Shown here: piece by piece, positions 17,924 to 27,586 of the stretch
Position numbering within the stretch: position 1 is the first letter of the stretch
Layout: the number at the start of each line of letters is the position of its first letter
Assembly: GCF_015352975.1 (NCBI RefSeq)
Contig: NZ_JACYIZ010000001.1
Span: 620,001-684,000 of the forward strand
Origin: Aestuariimicrobium ganziense
GTDB lineage: Bacteria > Actinomycetota > Actinomycetes > Propionibacteriales > Propionibacteriaceae
DNA length: 64,000 nucleotides
Direction of reading: 5' to 3'
Made by a program: the position numbers and the translations under genes
Notes under the pieces: model-generated
What the model saw: only the letters and a program-made list of their open reading frames with translations
What the model was told of the DNA's origin: nothing
The model's database searches: none

Positions 17924-18592
17924 ATGTCAGCGTCGATCCGGGTCATGGTGGCCGACGACAGCCCACAGGTCCGCGCAGCCCTGTCGCGCTTCCTGGAGGC
18001 TCGCGCCGACCTCGAGTTGGTGGGCGAGGCGTCCGACGGCGCCCAGGCCGTCGAGGTGTACGGATCGGTGTTGCCCGACTTGGTGCTGATGGACCTGCAG
18101 ATGCCCGCAACCTCGGGCATCGAGGCGATCGAACGCATCTGCCGTCGCTGGCCGGACGCCGTGGTGGTGGCGTTCACCACCTTCGCCACTCACGACCACG
18201 TCGTCCGGGCGCTGCGCGGGGGTGCCGCCGGGTACCTGCTCAAGGACGTGGGTGCCCATGGCCTGGTCGAGGGCATGCACCAGGCCCTGGCCGGTGAGAT
18301 GCCACTGTCCCCCGCCGTCCGGCAGCGACTGGTGGCTTCACTGCACGGGGCTCCGGCGGGTCAGGGTCGCGTCCACGGCATCACGCCCCGCGAGGTCGAG
18401 GTGCTGCAGTGGCTGGCCCACGGGCTGAGCAATGCCGAGATCGGGGCGCGGCTCAACGTCGCCGAGGGAACGGTCAAGCAACACATGGCGAACGTGGCCG
18501 GCAAGCTCGAGGCGCGCTCGCGCACGCAGGTGCTGGTGCGGGCGATCCAGTTGGGTGTGGTCGACCCCGAGAACCTGCCTGCCCTCGACTGA
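17924..18592 (+). CDS. NarL/FixJ family response regulator
   Basis: A 222-residue regulator. The receiver domain has the acidic pair in VADDSPQ, the phosphoacceptor in LVLMDLQMP, the Thr of VVAFTT and the Lys of YLLKD. The C-terminal LuxR-type helix-turn-helix is GITPREVEVLQWLAHGLSNA followed by IGARLNVAEGTVKQHM. The ATG at 17924 is preferred over the GTG at 17894 because the TAGGCT box lies between them. It is divergent from two cognate-type kinases and precedes an ABC transporter, the likely regulatory target. Confidence 0.93.
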   Translation: MSASIRVMVADDSPQVRAALSRFLEARADLELVGEASDGAQAVEVYGSVLPDLVLMDLQMPATSGIEAIERICRRWPDAVVVAFTTFATHDHVVRALRGGAAGYLLKDVGAHGLVEGMHQALAGEMPLSPAVRQRLVASLHGAPAGQGRVHGITPREVEVLQWLAHGLSNAEIGARLNVAEGTVKQHMANVAGKLEARSRTQVLVRAIQLGVVDPENLPALD

Positions 18593-18626
18593 ACGACCCC
18601 GGCAGGCCACCTCGGGCACGACTCCC

Positions 18627-18632
18627 TAGACT
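18627..18632 (+). promoter_or_regulatory. -10 box TAGACT, leaderless ABC transporter transcript
   Basis: TAGACT lies 7 nt before the GTG at 18640 in the 47-bp gap after the response regulator gene. Confidence 0.5.
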
Positions 18633-18639
18633 GGCCGAC

Positions 18640-19347
18640 GTGCCTGACCACCCTGCCCTCCTGGTCGAGGACGCCGCGGTCAGCTTCGGGACGACCGTCG
18701 CCCTCGACGGGCTCGACCTGCGCGCCGAGCGCGGCCAGGTGACGGCCCTGCTCGGACCCAACGGAGCTGGCAAGACCACCCTGATCCGGGCATGCACCGG
18801 CCTGCTCGATCTGGACCGGGGCCGGATCAGCCTGTTCGGGCTGCCGCCGGGGCACCCGGACGTGCTCCCCAGGGTCGGCCTGATGCCCCAGTCGACCGGC
18901 GCCTGGAGCGGGATCACTGCCGCCGAGCTGCTCAGCCACCTGTCCAAGCTGTACTCCCACCCGCTCGACGTCGCCGCACTCATGGACGAGTTGCAGGTCA
19001 CCACCTACGCCAGGACCCCCTACCGTCGGCTGTCGGGTGGCCAGCAGCAGGCGGTCAACCTGGCCGGCGCCCTGGTCGGACGACCCGAGATGGTCGTGCT
19101 CGACGAGCCGACCTCGGGCATGGACCCGCACGCCCGTCGGCGCACCTGGCGACTGGTCGAGCGGCTGCGCGAGGCGGGCCTGGCGGTGCTGTTGACCACC
19201 CACGCCATGGACGAGGCCCAGGCACTCGCCGACACGGTGCACATCGTCGACCGGGGTCGTGTGGTGCTCAGCGGGTCGGTCGCGGAGTTGACCGACGAGC
19301 ACAGCCTCGAGGAACTGTTCCTGGCCCACACCTCGGGGGACACATGA
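18640..19347 (+). CDS. ABC transporter ATP-binding protein (ABC-2 type)
   Basis: A 235-residue ATPase with Walker A GPNGAGKTT, signature RLSGGQQQ, Walker B MVVLDEPTSGMDP and H-loop TTHAMDEA. This matches the drug/lipid-type ABC-2 exporters. The start is the GTG at 18640, based on the -10 box 7 nt upstream; the open frame upstream of it is a shadow of the regulator gene. The permease follows with a 4-nt overlap. In actinobacteria this pair often precedes ctaA, as it does here. Confidence 0.9.
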   Translation: MPDHPALLVEDAAVSFGTTVALDGLDLRAERGQVTALLGPNGAGKTTLIRACTGLLDLDRGRISLFGLPPGHPDVLPRVGLMPQSTGAWSGITAAELLSHLSKLYSHPLDVAALMDELQVTTYARTPYRRLSGGQQQAVNLAGALVGRPEMVVLDEPTSGMDPHARRRTWRLVERLREAGLAVLLTTHAMDEAQALADTVHIVDRGRVVLSGSVAELTDEHSLEELFLAHTSGDT

Positions 19348-20102
19348 TCGACCTCACTCCCCGACCGGGCGCGGCGCCACGCAGCCAAGCGGTGTGGGCC
19401 CATGCCCGCACCGAGGCCATGCTGCTGCTGCGCAACGGTGAGCAGTTGCTGCTCGCCCTGGTCATCCCGGTGGCGGTGCTGCTCGGCGGCCGGTTCCTGG
19501 GAGCGCGGTACGGATTCGAGTTCGACCAGGTCGCTCCGTCGGTGCTGGGGCTGGCGATCTTCTCGTCCGCCTTCACCTCCACCGCGATCGCCACCGGCTT
19601 CGAGCGCCGCTACGGCGTGCTCGAGAGGCTCGCGGCCACCCCACTGCGTCGCTCTGGCCTGGTGATGGGCAAGGCGATCTCGGTGCTGCTGGTGATGGCC
19701 GGGCAACTGGTGCTGCTGGTCGCCCTCGCCCTGGTGCTCGGGTGGCGGCCGGTGGCGGGCGCCTCGCAGTGGGCGGTGGTGCTGGTCACCGCGGTTGCCT
19801 GCACGGTGGCCTTCGTCGCACTCGCCCTCGCACTGGCCGGCACGCTGCGGGCCGAGCTGACCTTGGCCCTGGCCAACCTGCTGCACCTGGTGGTGGCTGC
19901 CGGCGGTGCGCTGCTGATCGGGGTGGAGCGACACCCCGAACCGTGGGGGACGATCGTCGCCTTCACCCCGAGTGCCGCCCTCGGCGAGGCACTTCGCGCC
20001 ACCTCGGCCCACCATGTCACCCTGTTGTCGCTGCCGGTCGCCCTCATCTGGGCGCTGGGTGGCGTGTTGCTCGCCAGAAAGGCCTTCCGATGGACGTCAT
20101 GA
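19344..20102 (+). CDS. ABC-2 type transporter permease
   Basis: A 252-residue integral membrane protein with six hydrophobic segments. It carries the family signature FERRYGVLERLAATPLRRS between helices 2 and 3, typical of DrrB/NodJ-like ABC-2 permeases. Its ATG overlaps the ATPase gene stop (ATGA), which fits a two-gene exporter. The ctaA start overlaps its own stop, so all three genes form one operon. The substrate is unknown; association with heme synthesis genes is suggestive only. Confidence 0.88.
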   Translation: MIDLTPRPGAAPRSQAVWAHARTEAMLLLRNGEQLLLALVIPVAVLLGGRFLGARYGFEFDQVAPSVLGLAIFSSAFTSTAIATGFERRYGVLERLAATPLRRSGLVMGKAISVLLVMAGQLVLLVALALVLGWRPVAGASQWAVVLVTAVACTVAFVALALALAGTLRAELTLALANLLHLVVAAGGALLIGVERHPEPWGTIVAFTPSAALGEALRATSAHHVTLLSLPVALIWALGGVLLARKAFRWTS

Positions 20103-21100
20103 CCCCCAGCCCGATGACCCCCAGGCCCACCACCGGGCAGCGGATCGGCGACGCCCTGGTCGGCAGCCCCAGGAGCCTTCCCCGCTGGGCGCTGGCCTCG
20201 TGGGTCGCCAACATCGCCATCATCGTCACCGGCGCGGTCGTCCGTCTCACCGGGTCAGGGCTCGGCTGCCCGACCTGGCCCAAGTGCACCGACGCCTCCT
20301 ACGTGCCCCGTGGCGAACTCGGGCACCACGAGTTCATCGAGTTCGGCAACCGGACGATCACCTTCCTGCTGATCTTCCTTGCCGTGATGGTGTTCTGGGC
20401 AGCCGTGCGCCACGGCAGCAGGCATGCCCGCACGCTCGCACTGGTGGCCGCCCTGGGCGTACCGTTCCAGGGCGTCATCGGCGGGATCACGGTGCTCACC
20501 GACCTCAACCCGTTCGTGGTGGCCCTGCACCTGCTGCTGTCACTGGCCCTGGTGGTCATCCTCACGAAGTTGGTGATGATGGTCTGGCCCGCACGAACCG
20601 AGGACGTCACCGGAGCCCCCCGGCACCTGGCCACGGCCACCTTCGTCGCGATGGTGCTGGTCTGCTGGCTGGGCACCGTGGTCACCGGTTCGGGGCCGCA
20701 CTCGGGCGACGGAGGCGCCGCCCGAACCGGCTTCGACATCGAGTTCGTTGCCCGGGTGCACGCCGCCTCGGTCTACGTGGCGGTGGTGTTCACCGTGCTC
20801 ACCCTCGCGCTGCTGGTGCGCCGCGGGCACCGGGTGGCTGCCCGCTGGCCGCTGGTGCTGCTGGTGATCTCGCTGGTGCAGGGAGCGATCGGCTACGTCC
20901 AGTACTTCACCGGGCTGCCGATCGTGCTGGTACTGATCCACCTGCTGGGCGCTGCGCTGGCCACCGCCGCCGCGGCCGCCGTGCTGTTCGGAGTGCGCGC
21001 CCTGCCCGCCGGCTACGCCTCACCCGTCGTGGACGACCCGAGCGGTGTTCAGGACAGCAGCGGGTCGATCGCGATGGCACAGAACAGCAGCGCCAGGTAG
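20099..21100 (+). CDS. ctaA: Heme A synthase CtaA (COX15 family)
   Basis: A protein of 333 residues with eight hydrophobic helices. Conserved pieces are VRLTGSGLGCPTWPKC with the cysteine pair, HHEFIEFGNR with heme-ligand histidine and glutamate, HLLLSL, VARVHAASVY and IHLLGA. CtaA converts heme O to heme A for cytochrome oxidase. The ATG at 20099 overlaps the permease stop (ATGA); another in-frame ATG at 20090 is also possible. The last 17 codons overlap the opposite-strand end of ctaB, so the C-terminus is encoded on DNA shared with ctaB. Confidence 0.92.
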   Translation: MTPSPMTPRPTTGQRIGDALVGSPRSLPRWALASWVANIAIIVTGAVVRLTGSGLGCPTWPKCTDASYVPRGELGHHEFIEFGNRTITFLLIFLAVMVFWAAVRHGSRHARTLALVAALGVPFQGVIGGITVLTDLNPFVVALHLLLSLALVVILTKLVMMVWPARTEDVTGAPRHLATATFVAMVLVCWLGTVVTGSGPHSGDGGAARTGFDIEFVARVHAASVYVAVVFTVLTLALLVRRGHRVAARWPLVLLVISLVQGAIGYVQYFTGLPIVLVLIHLLGAALATAAAAAVLFGVRALPAGYASPVVDDPSGVQDSSGSIAMAQNSSAR

Positions 21101-22014
21101 CTGTTCGAGAAGTGGAACAGCCGCATGGGCTTGAGGGCGACCGCGTCGGCCCCGGCACGTGCCCGGCGCAGCAGCGCGACGGCCTCGACGATGATCACGG
21201 CGCCGACCACGGCGGCGACGAGCGGGTAGAGCCAGCCGGTACCACCCACCGGCCACAGCACCAGTGAGGTGGCCACGGTCGCCACGGTGTAGGCCAGGAT
21301 CCGCCAGGCGACGCCCACGTTGCCCATGACCACCGGCAGCATCGGCACCCCGGCGGCGGCGTAGTCGTCGCGGTAGCGGAAGGCCAGCGCCCAGGTGTGA
21401 GGTGGCGTCCAGAAGAAGACGATGGCGAACATCACCAGCGGGGCCCACCCAACCTGTCCGGTCACCGAGGTCCAGCCGATCAACGGCGGGAAGCAGCCGG
21501 CGATGCCACCCCAGACGATGTTCTGCGAGGTGCGCCGCTTGAGCCACAGCGTGTAGACGAACACGTAGAAGGCGTTCGCCGCGAGGGCGAGCACCGCCGA
21601 CAGCCAGTTCGCTCCGAAGCCGAGCACGAGGGTCGAGGCGACGCCCAGCACCGCACCGAACGCCCAGGCATTGGCCGTGGGCACCTGGTGGCGCGGCATC
21701 GGACGACGCCGGGTGCGGCGCATCGTCTCGTCGATGTCGCGGTCGATCACGCAGTTGAAGACATTGGCCGACCCGGCGGCGAGGGTGCCACCCAGCAGGG
21801 TGACCAGCATCAGCCACCACGGCGGGAGCCCGCCGGCGGCCAGGAACATCGCCGGCAGGGTGGTCACCAGCAGCAACTCGATGATCCGGGGCTTGGTCAG
21901 CGCCACGTAGGCGCGAACCCGGTCGCCGAAGCTCGCCGACGGGGCGTCCGAATCGGGCAGGCGTGACAGGTCGTCGCGGGAGCTGTCGGTGGTGGGAACA
22001 GGTGTGGTGGTCAC
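21049..22014 (-). CDS. ctaB: Protoheme IX farnesyltransferase (heme O synthase) CtaB
   Basis: A 321-residue UbiA-type prenyltransferase with nine hydrophobic segments. The two Asp-rich motifs are NVFNCVIDRDIDETMRRTR and FRYRDDYAAAG. It also has YTLWLKRRT and FWTPPHTWAL, typical of CtaB. It makes heme O from heme B and farnesyl diphosphate, the step before CtaA. The start is a GTG at 22014 with TAGACT 9 nt upstream. It converges on ctaA and overlaps it by 52 bp. No transketolase gene follows it, although tkt often stands between ctaB and tal in related genomes. Confidence 0.94.
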   Translation of the reverse strand: MTTTPVPTTDSSRDDLSRLPDSDAPSASFGDRVRAYVALTKPRIIELLLVTTLPAMFLAAGGLPPWWLMLVTLLGGTLAAGSANVFNCVIDRDIDETMRRTRRRPMPRHQVPTANAWAFGAVLGVASTLVLGFGANWLSAVLALAANAFYVFVYTLWLKRRTSQNIVWGGIAGCFPPLIGWTSVTGQVGWAPLVMFAIVFFWTPPHTWALAFRYRDDYAAAGVPMLPVVMGNVGVAWRILAYTVATVATSLVLWPVGGTGWLYPLVAAVVGAVIIVEAVALLRRARAGADAVALKPMRLFHFSNSYLALLFCAIAIDPLLS

Positions 22015-22023
22015 GATTGCGCG

Positions 22024-22029
22024 AGTCTA
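22024..22029 (-). promoter_or_regulatory. -10 box TAGACT before ctaB
   Basis: TAGACT ends 9 nt before the ctaB GTG, so the transcript would have a leader of only a few bases or none. Confidence 0.45.
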
Positions 22030-22105
22030 CGGCTCGCCGCCGGGAATCTCGACCCAGCCGGGTAGGCGCTGGGTCGATCACCCCTCGGCGTGGCGGGCTG
22101 CTGGC

Positions 22106-22111
22106 TACAGT
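22106..22111 (+). promoter_or_regulatory. -10 box TACAGT before tal
   Basis: TACAGT lies 46 nt before the tal ATG. The leader contains GAGAGGA as ribosome site. It is the only good TANNNT hexamer in the tal upstream region. Confidence 0.35.
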
Positions 22112-22157
22112 GGCGATGACGTCGCGTTCTGCCCGTGACCGATGAGAGGACCCACGC

Positions 22158-23276
22158 ATGACCGACACCCCCACCCCCAACCCGCGCACGGCTGCGCTGA
22201 GCGCAGCCGGCGTCTCGATCTGGCTGGACGACCTGTCGCGTGAGCGGCTCGACTCCGGCAACCTGGCCGAGCTGATCCAGACCCTCAACGTGGTCGGCGT
22301 GACCACCAACCCAACGATCTTCGCCGCCGCGCTGGCCGACGGCGAGGCCTACACCGAACAGCTTGCCGGCCTGGCCGGGCAGGACCCGGTCACCGTCGCC
22401 CACCAGTTGACCAGCACCGACGTCCGTGACGCCTGCGAGCTGTTCGCGCCGGTGTACGAGGCCACCGACGGCTTCGACGGTCGGGTCTCGATCGAGGTCG
22501 ACCCCGGTCTGGCCATGAAGACCGACGAGACCGTCACCGAGGCCGCATCGCTGGCCGAGCTGGTCGATCGTCCCAACGTGCTGGTCAAGATCCCGGCCAC
22601 CCTGCCCGGCCTCGAGGCGATCCGACGCACCATCGCCGCCGGGATCAGCGTCAACGTCACGCTGATCTTCTCGGTGGAGCGCTACCGGGCCGTCGCTGAC
22701 GCCTACCTGTCCGGGCTGGAGGATGCCCTGGCGGCCGGACGGGACCTGTCGACCATCCACTCGGTCGCCTCGGTGTTCGTGTCGCGCATCGACACCGAGG
22801 TCGACAAGCGGCTCGATGCAATCGGCACCGAACAGGCTCTGGCGCTCAAGGGCCAAGCGGCGATCGCCAACACCCGACTGGCCCGGCAGGCCGCCCACGA
22901 GGTCTTCACCAGCGAACGGTTCCGGGCGCTGGCCGCCCAGGGTGCCCACCCACAGCGAGCGCTGTGGGCCTCGACCGGGGTCAAGGACCCCGCCTACCCC
23001 GACACCCGCTACGTCACCGAGTTGGTCAGCAGCGGGGTGGTCAACACCATGCCCGAGAAGACCCTGCTCGCCTTCGCCGACCACGGCGAGGTGCGCGGTG
23101 ACACGATCGAGGCCAATGTCGACGACGCGGTCGGGGTGACCGGCCAACTGCGCGAGGTCGGCATCGACCTCGACGACGTCTTCGCCAGCCTCGAGGACGA
23201 GGCGGTGGCGAAGTTCGAGGCGTCCTGGGCCGAACTGCTGCAGACCGTCACGCGAGAACTGGAGAAGTTGTCCTGA
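22158..23276 (+). CDS. tal: Transaldolase
   Basis: A 372-residue transaldolase of the actinobacterial long type. It has [13 protein letters not shown] near the N-terminus, the Schiff-base lysine in [35 protein letters not shown] and WASTGVKDP. It transfers a three-carbon unit between sedoheptulose 7-phosphate and glyceraldehyde 3-phosphate in the pentose phosphate pathway. The start ATG has a GAGAGGA site. It leads the set tal-zwf-opcA-pgl, all in one direction with short gaps. Confidence 0.96.
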   Translation: MTDTPTPNPRTAALSAAGVSIWLDDLSRERLDSGNLAELIQTLNVVGVTTNPTIFAAALADGEAYTEQLAGLAGQDPVTVAHQLTSTDVRDACELFAPVYEATDGFDGRVSIEVDPGLAMKTDETVTEAASLAELVDRPNVLVKIPATLPGLEAIRRTIAAGISVNVTLIFSVERYRAVADAYLSGLEDALAAGRDLSTIHSVASVFVSRIDTEVDKRLDAIGTEQALALKGQAAIANTRLARQAAHEVFTSERFRALAAQGAHPQRALWASTGVKDPAYPDTRYVTELVSSGVVNTMPEKTLLAFADHGEVRGDTIEANVDDAVGVTGQLREVGIDLDDVFASLEDEAVAKFEASWAELLQTVTRELEKLS

Positions 23277-23282
23277 AGTCCA

Positions 23283-23349
23283 TGCAGAATCGACCCAGGC
23301 CAGTCCGCTTCGCGCACCTGGCCCTCAACGACATCTCCTTGGAGCACGT

Positions 23350-23353
<4 letters not shown>
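23283..23353 (+). other. Possible 23-codon leader ORF before zwf
   Basis: An ATG at 23283 opens a 23-codon frame whose stop overlaps the zwf GTG start (GTGTGA region). Stop-start overlap is how most coupled genes in this window are joined. No strong ribosome site precedes the ATG, so it may be chance. Confidence 0.25.
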
Positions 23354-24885
<1,532 letters not shown>

Positions 24886-24907
24886 ATCGGCCTGAGGAGA
24901 GCACACG

Positions 24908-25930
24908 ATGATCGCACTCACCAACACCACCTCGGCCGAGATCGCCCGGACGATCCGCTCAGCCCGCCGCAATCAGGGCATGGCCACCGGCCTGGTCTAC
25001 ACGCTGCTGGTGATCTGCACTGCCCGGCACTACGACGAGGCGCTCGAGGCCGCGCTGCAGGCGGGCCGCGAGCACCCCTCCCGGATCCTGCTGATCGTCC
25101 GCAAGGCCGGCAAGCGGTCGAAGTTGGACGCCGAGGTGCGGATCTCGGAGTCCGTGCCCGGCGACGTGGTCACGCTGTGGCTGTCGGGTGAGGTTGCCGA
25201 CCACGCCGACTCGGTGGTGCGTCCGTTGGTGCTGCCTGACACCCCGGTGGTGGCCTGGTGGCCCAACGAGTCACCCGTCGAGCCGGGCGCCGACCCGATC
25301 GGTCTGCTCGCCCACCGGCGGATCACCGATGCCGGCGGGGTGCCCAACGCCCTGGAGGCGATGCGGGTGCGGGCCAAGCACCACGCCCCCGGTGACACCG
25401 ACCTGTCGTGGACCAGGATCACGCCGTGGCGTGCACTGCTGGCCGCCGCCCTGGACCAGTACCCGGCCCGGGTGGTCGGGGCCAGCGTCGAGGCGGCACG
25501 GGGCAACGCCGCGGCCGAACTGATGGCCTCCTGGCTGCAGAGTCGGCTCGACGTCGAGGTGGTCGTGCAGAACAGTGCTGGCCCCGGCATCACCGGCATC
25601 AGGTTGCACACCCCCGCCGGTGACATCGCCGTGCTGCGCTCGGACGGAAAGCTCGCCAGCTACGAGGTGCCGGGGCAGCCCCGCCGACTGGTGGCGCTGA
25701 AGCGACGCGAACTGCCGGCGCTGATCAGTGAGGAACTGCGTCGGATGGATGCCGACGACATCTTCGAGGCAGCCACCGCGACCCTGCTCGAGCGGGCAGC
25801 GAAGGGGGTGCGGCGCAAGCGCGCCACGTCTGCGAAGAAGCCGGCCGCGAAGGCACGTGCCAGCCAGGACCCCAAGGCCAAGCCTCGCAGCACGCCCCGC
25901 CGGACCTCGTCCAAGACCAAGGACGGCTGA
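24908..25930 (+). CDS. opcA: Glucose-6-phosphate dehydrogenase assembly protein OpcA
   Basis: A 340-residue OpcA-family protein. Recognisable segments are LVYTLLVICTARHYDEALEA, PSRILLIVRK, PDTPVVAWWPNESP and DLSWTRITPWRALLAAALDQ. OpcA activates or assembles Zwf in actinobacteria and cyanobacteria. The C-terminal 45 residues are a Lys/Ala/Arg/Ser-rich tail, likely disordered. The gene has a GAGGAGAG site and sits 22 nt after zwf; pgl overlaps its stop. Confidence 0.94.
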   Translation: MIALTNTTSAEIARTIRSARRNQGMATGLVYTLLVICTARHYDEALEAALQAGREHPSRILLIVRKAGKRSKLDAEVRISESVPGDVVTLWLSGEVADHADSVVRPLVLPDTPVVAWWPNESPVEPGADPIGLLAHRRITDAGGVPNALEAMRVRAKHHAPGDTDLSWTRITPWRALLAAALDQYPARVVGASVEAARGNAAAELMASWLQSRLDVEVVVQNSAGPGITGIRLHTPAGDIAVLRSDGKLASYEVPGQPRRLVALKRRELPALISEELRRMDADDIFEAATATLLERAAKGVRRKRATSAKKPAAKARASQDPKAKPRSTPRRTSSKTKDG

Positions 25931-26658
25931 TGTCAGCCAGGGTGCTGCGCTTCCACTCCCCCGAGGAACTGGCCGAGGGGGCGGCACGCCAACTGCTGGC
26001 GCGCTTGGTCGAGGTGCAGCGCTCGCGGGGTGAGGCCAACCTCTGCCTGACCGGCGGGCGTGTGGCGAACTCGATCTACCAGAGCTTCGCCGGGCAGGTC
26101 GAGGGCTCCGAGCTCGACCCCAGCCAACTGCACCTGTGGTGGGGCGACGACCACTACGTCGGACTGACCGACCCTGACCGCAACGCCATCCAGAGCCTGT
26201 CGATCCTGGCCCGGACGCTGCACCTGTCCCGTGCCCAGACCCACCCGATGCCGGGCAGCGATGCCCACGCCGATGCCGACGAGGCAGCCTTCTCCTACGC
26301 CCGCGAGTTGGGTGACACCTTGTTCGACGTCTGCCTGCTCGGCATGGGTGAGGACGGACACGTCGCCTCGATCTTCCCCGAGCACCCGAGCATGGACCCC
26401 ACCACGGCCACCGTGATCGGGGTGAGCGATGCACCCAAGCCGCCGTCTGACCGCATCTCGCTGACGCTCAACGCGATCAACCGGTCACGCTCGGTCTGGC
26501 TGCTGGTCACCGGTGAGGCGAAGGCCGAGAGCGTGGCACGGGCGCTGGGCGGCGACTGGTTCCTTCCCGCAGCACGGGTCAAGGGCACCGTCGAGACGCT
26601 CTGGTTCCTGGACGCGGCAGCGGCGAGCCTGCTGCCGCGGTTCAACTGCCTGCTGTGA
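25930..26658 (+). CDS. pgl: 6-phosphogluconolactonase
   Basis: A 242-residue lactonase of the glucosamine-6-phosphate isomerase fold. The motifs LCLTGGRVANSIYQ, LHLWWGDDHYVGLTDPDRN, LLGMGEDGHVASIFPEHP and LLVTGEAKAESVARAL are all family markers. It hydrolyses the product of Zwf. The ATG overlaps the opcA stop as TGATG, so the pair is translationally coupled. Confidence 0.96.
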   Translation: MSARVLRFHSPEELAEGAARQLLARLVEVQRSRGEANLCLTGGRVANSIYQSFAGQVEGSELDPSQLHLWWGDDHYVGLTDPDRNAIQSLSILARTLHLSRAQTHPMPGSDAHADADEAAFSYARELGDTLFDVCLLGMGEDGHVASIFPEHPSMDPTTATVIGVSDAPKPPSDRISLTLNAINRSRSVWLLVTGEAKAESVARALGGDWFLPAARVKGTVETLWFLDAAAASLLPRFNCLL

Positions 26659-26702
26659 GGGTGACTGCCGGGTCGATGCCTGGCTGGCCACAGCGGCCTC
26701 GA

Positions 26703-27059
26703 TCAGTAGATGACCTCGCCGCGGGCCCGGCGCTCACGCAGGCCCTGCAGGGCCTCGGCCAGGATCGCAGCGGCCTCGGCGTCGCTGCGACGCTCCTTCA
26801 CGTAGGCCAGGTGTGTCTTGTAGGGCAGGATCCGCGGCGGGGGCGGCGGGTTCTCGGCGTCCATGTTCGCCGGCAGGCCGCAGCGCGGGCAGTCCCAGGT
26901 CTCGGGCACCTGCGCATCGGCGGCGAAGGCGGGACGGGTCTCGTGCTGGTTCGAGCAGAAGTACGAGACCCTCAGCCGCGGGGCGGCGTCGCCACGCTCG
27001 GCCTCACCCATCGGCCCTGCGCCGACACGACTTCCCCTGATGGCGCTGCCACCGACCAC
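26703..27059 (-). CDS. rbpA: RNA polymerase-binding protein RbpA
   Basis: A 118-residue RbpA. The N-terminal tail with IRGSRVG, the zinc-type core YFCSNQHETRPAF then ETWDCPRCG, the basic linker with PYKTHLAYVKERRS and the C-terminal sigma-interaction helix EALQGLRERRARGEV are in family order. RbpA stabilises sigma-A or sigma-B holoenzyme on promoters, and is found only in actinobacteria. The start is a GTG with an AAGGAG site. It converges toward pgl. The Pro run NPPPPPRI in the linker is unusual. Confidence 0.93.
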   Translation of the reverse strand: MVGGSAIRGSRVGAGPMGEAERGDAAPRLRVSYFCSNQHETRPAFAADAQVPETWDCPRCGLPANMDAENPPPPPRILPYKTHLAYVKERRSDAEAAAILAEALQGLRERRARGEVIY

Positions 27060-27151
27060 GGTCCACTCCTTGTTGCTGTGTGTTGGCGCGCCGAGGTTCC
27101 GACGCGACAGGTTGGGGTGCAGTACCCCTTTGGCTGGTGCCTTCTCGACCC

Positions 27152-27415
27152 CTAGACGCCGAGGCGGTAGAGCACCAGCAGACCGATGATGGTGGCCAGC
27201 CAGATCAGACCGATGATGATGGTCAATCGGTCGAGGTTGCGTTCGGCCACCGAGGTGCCGCCCATCGAGGTCGACATGCCACCACCGAAGAGGTCGGACA
27301 TGCCGCCGCCACGCCCCTTGTGGAGCAGGACCGACAGCGACAGGAGCAGGCTCGTCAGGATCAGCACGATCGACAACGTCATGATCGGCCAGCTCATCAT
27401 TGGTGCCACGAACAC
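27152..27415 (-). CDS. secG: Protein translocase subunit SecG
   Basis: An 87-residue membrane protein with two hydrophobic helices (IVLILTSLLLSLSVLLHKG and ITIIGLIWLATIIGLLVLY-like) around the SecG loop GRGGGMSDLFGGG. SecG assists SecYE in protein export. The start is taken at the GTG at 27415 because TAGTCT lies 7 nt upstream; internal ATGs at 27400 and 27397 are alternatives. It stands between tpiA and rbpA, the usual actinobacterial position. Confidence 0.9.
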   Translation of the reverse strand: MFVAPMMSWPIMTLSIVLILTSLLLSLSVLLHKGRGGGMSDLFGGGMSTSMGGTSVAERNLDRLTIIIGLIWLATIIGLLVLYRLGV

Positions 27416-27422
27416 GTCGTCC

Positions 27423-27428
27423 AGACTA
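27423..27428 (-). promoter_or_regulatory. -10 box TAGTCT, leaderless secG transcript
   Basis: TAGTCT ends 7 nt before the GTG at 27415. This box decides the secG start, since the alternative ATGs have no ribosome site. Confidence 0.5.
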
Positions 27429-27533
27429 ACCCACGGGGCAGGTGTTTCCCTATTCGCCCCCGACGGGACGAACAGGGGCCGTCGCGGGTACCGCCCGAGG
27501 CGACCGACCCCGGCTCGCGGGCAGGAAATGACA

Positions 27534-27568
27534 CCGGGCCCCGCCACCGCGCAGGTGGCAGGGCCCGG
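27534..27568 (-). terminator. Hairpin after tpiA
   Basis: The arms CCGGGCCC-GCCACC and GGTGGC-GGGCCCGG form a stem of about 14 bp, 19 nt beyond the tpiA stop. There is no long U-tract, which is common for actinobacterial terminators. Confidence 0.6.
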
Positions 27569-27586
27569 GGCCTGACGGGGTGTCGG

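Noticed and set aside
22116..22145. Ten-codon ORF after the TACAGT box before tal
   Set aside because: Only 4 nt separate box and ATG, there is no overlap with the tal start, and the tal ribosome site is good, so it is probably just leader.
27114..27128. GGGGT-GCAGT-ACCCC hairpin between rbpA and secG as a terminator
   Set aside because: The stem is only 5 bp; kept out because such short hairpins are frequent here.
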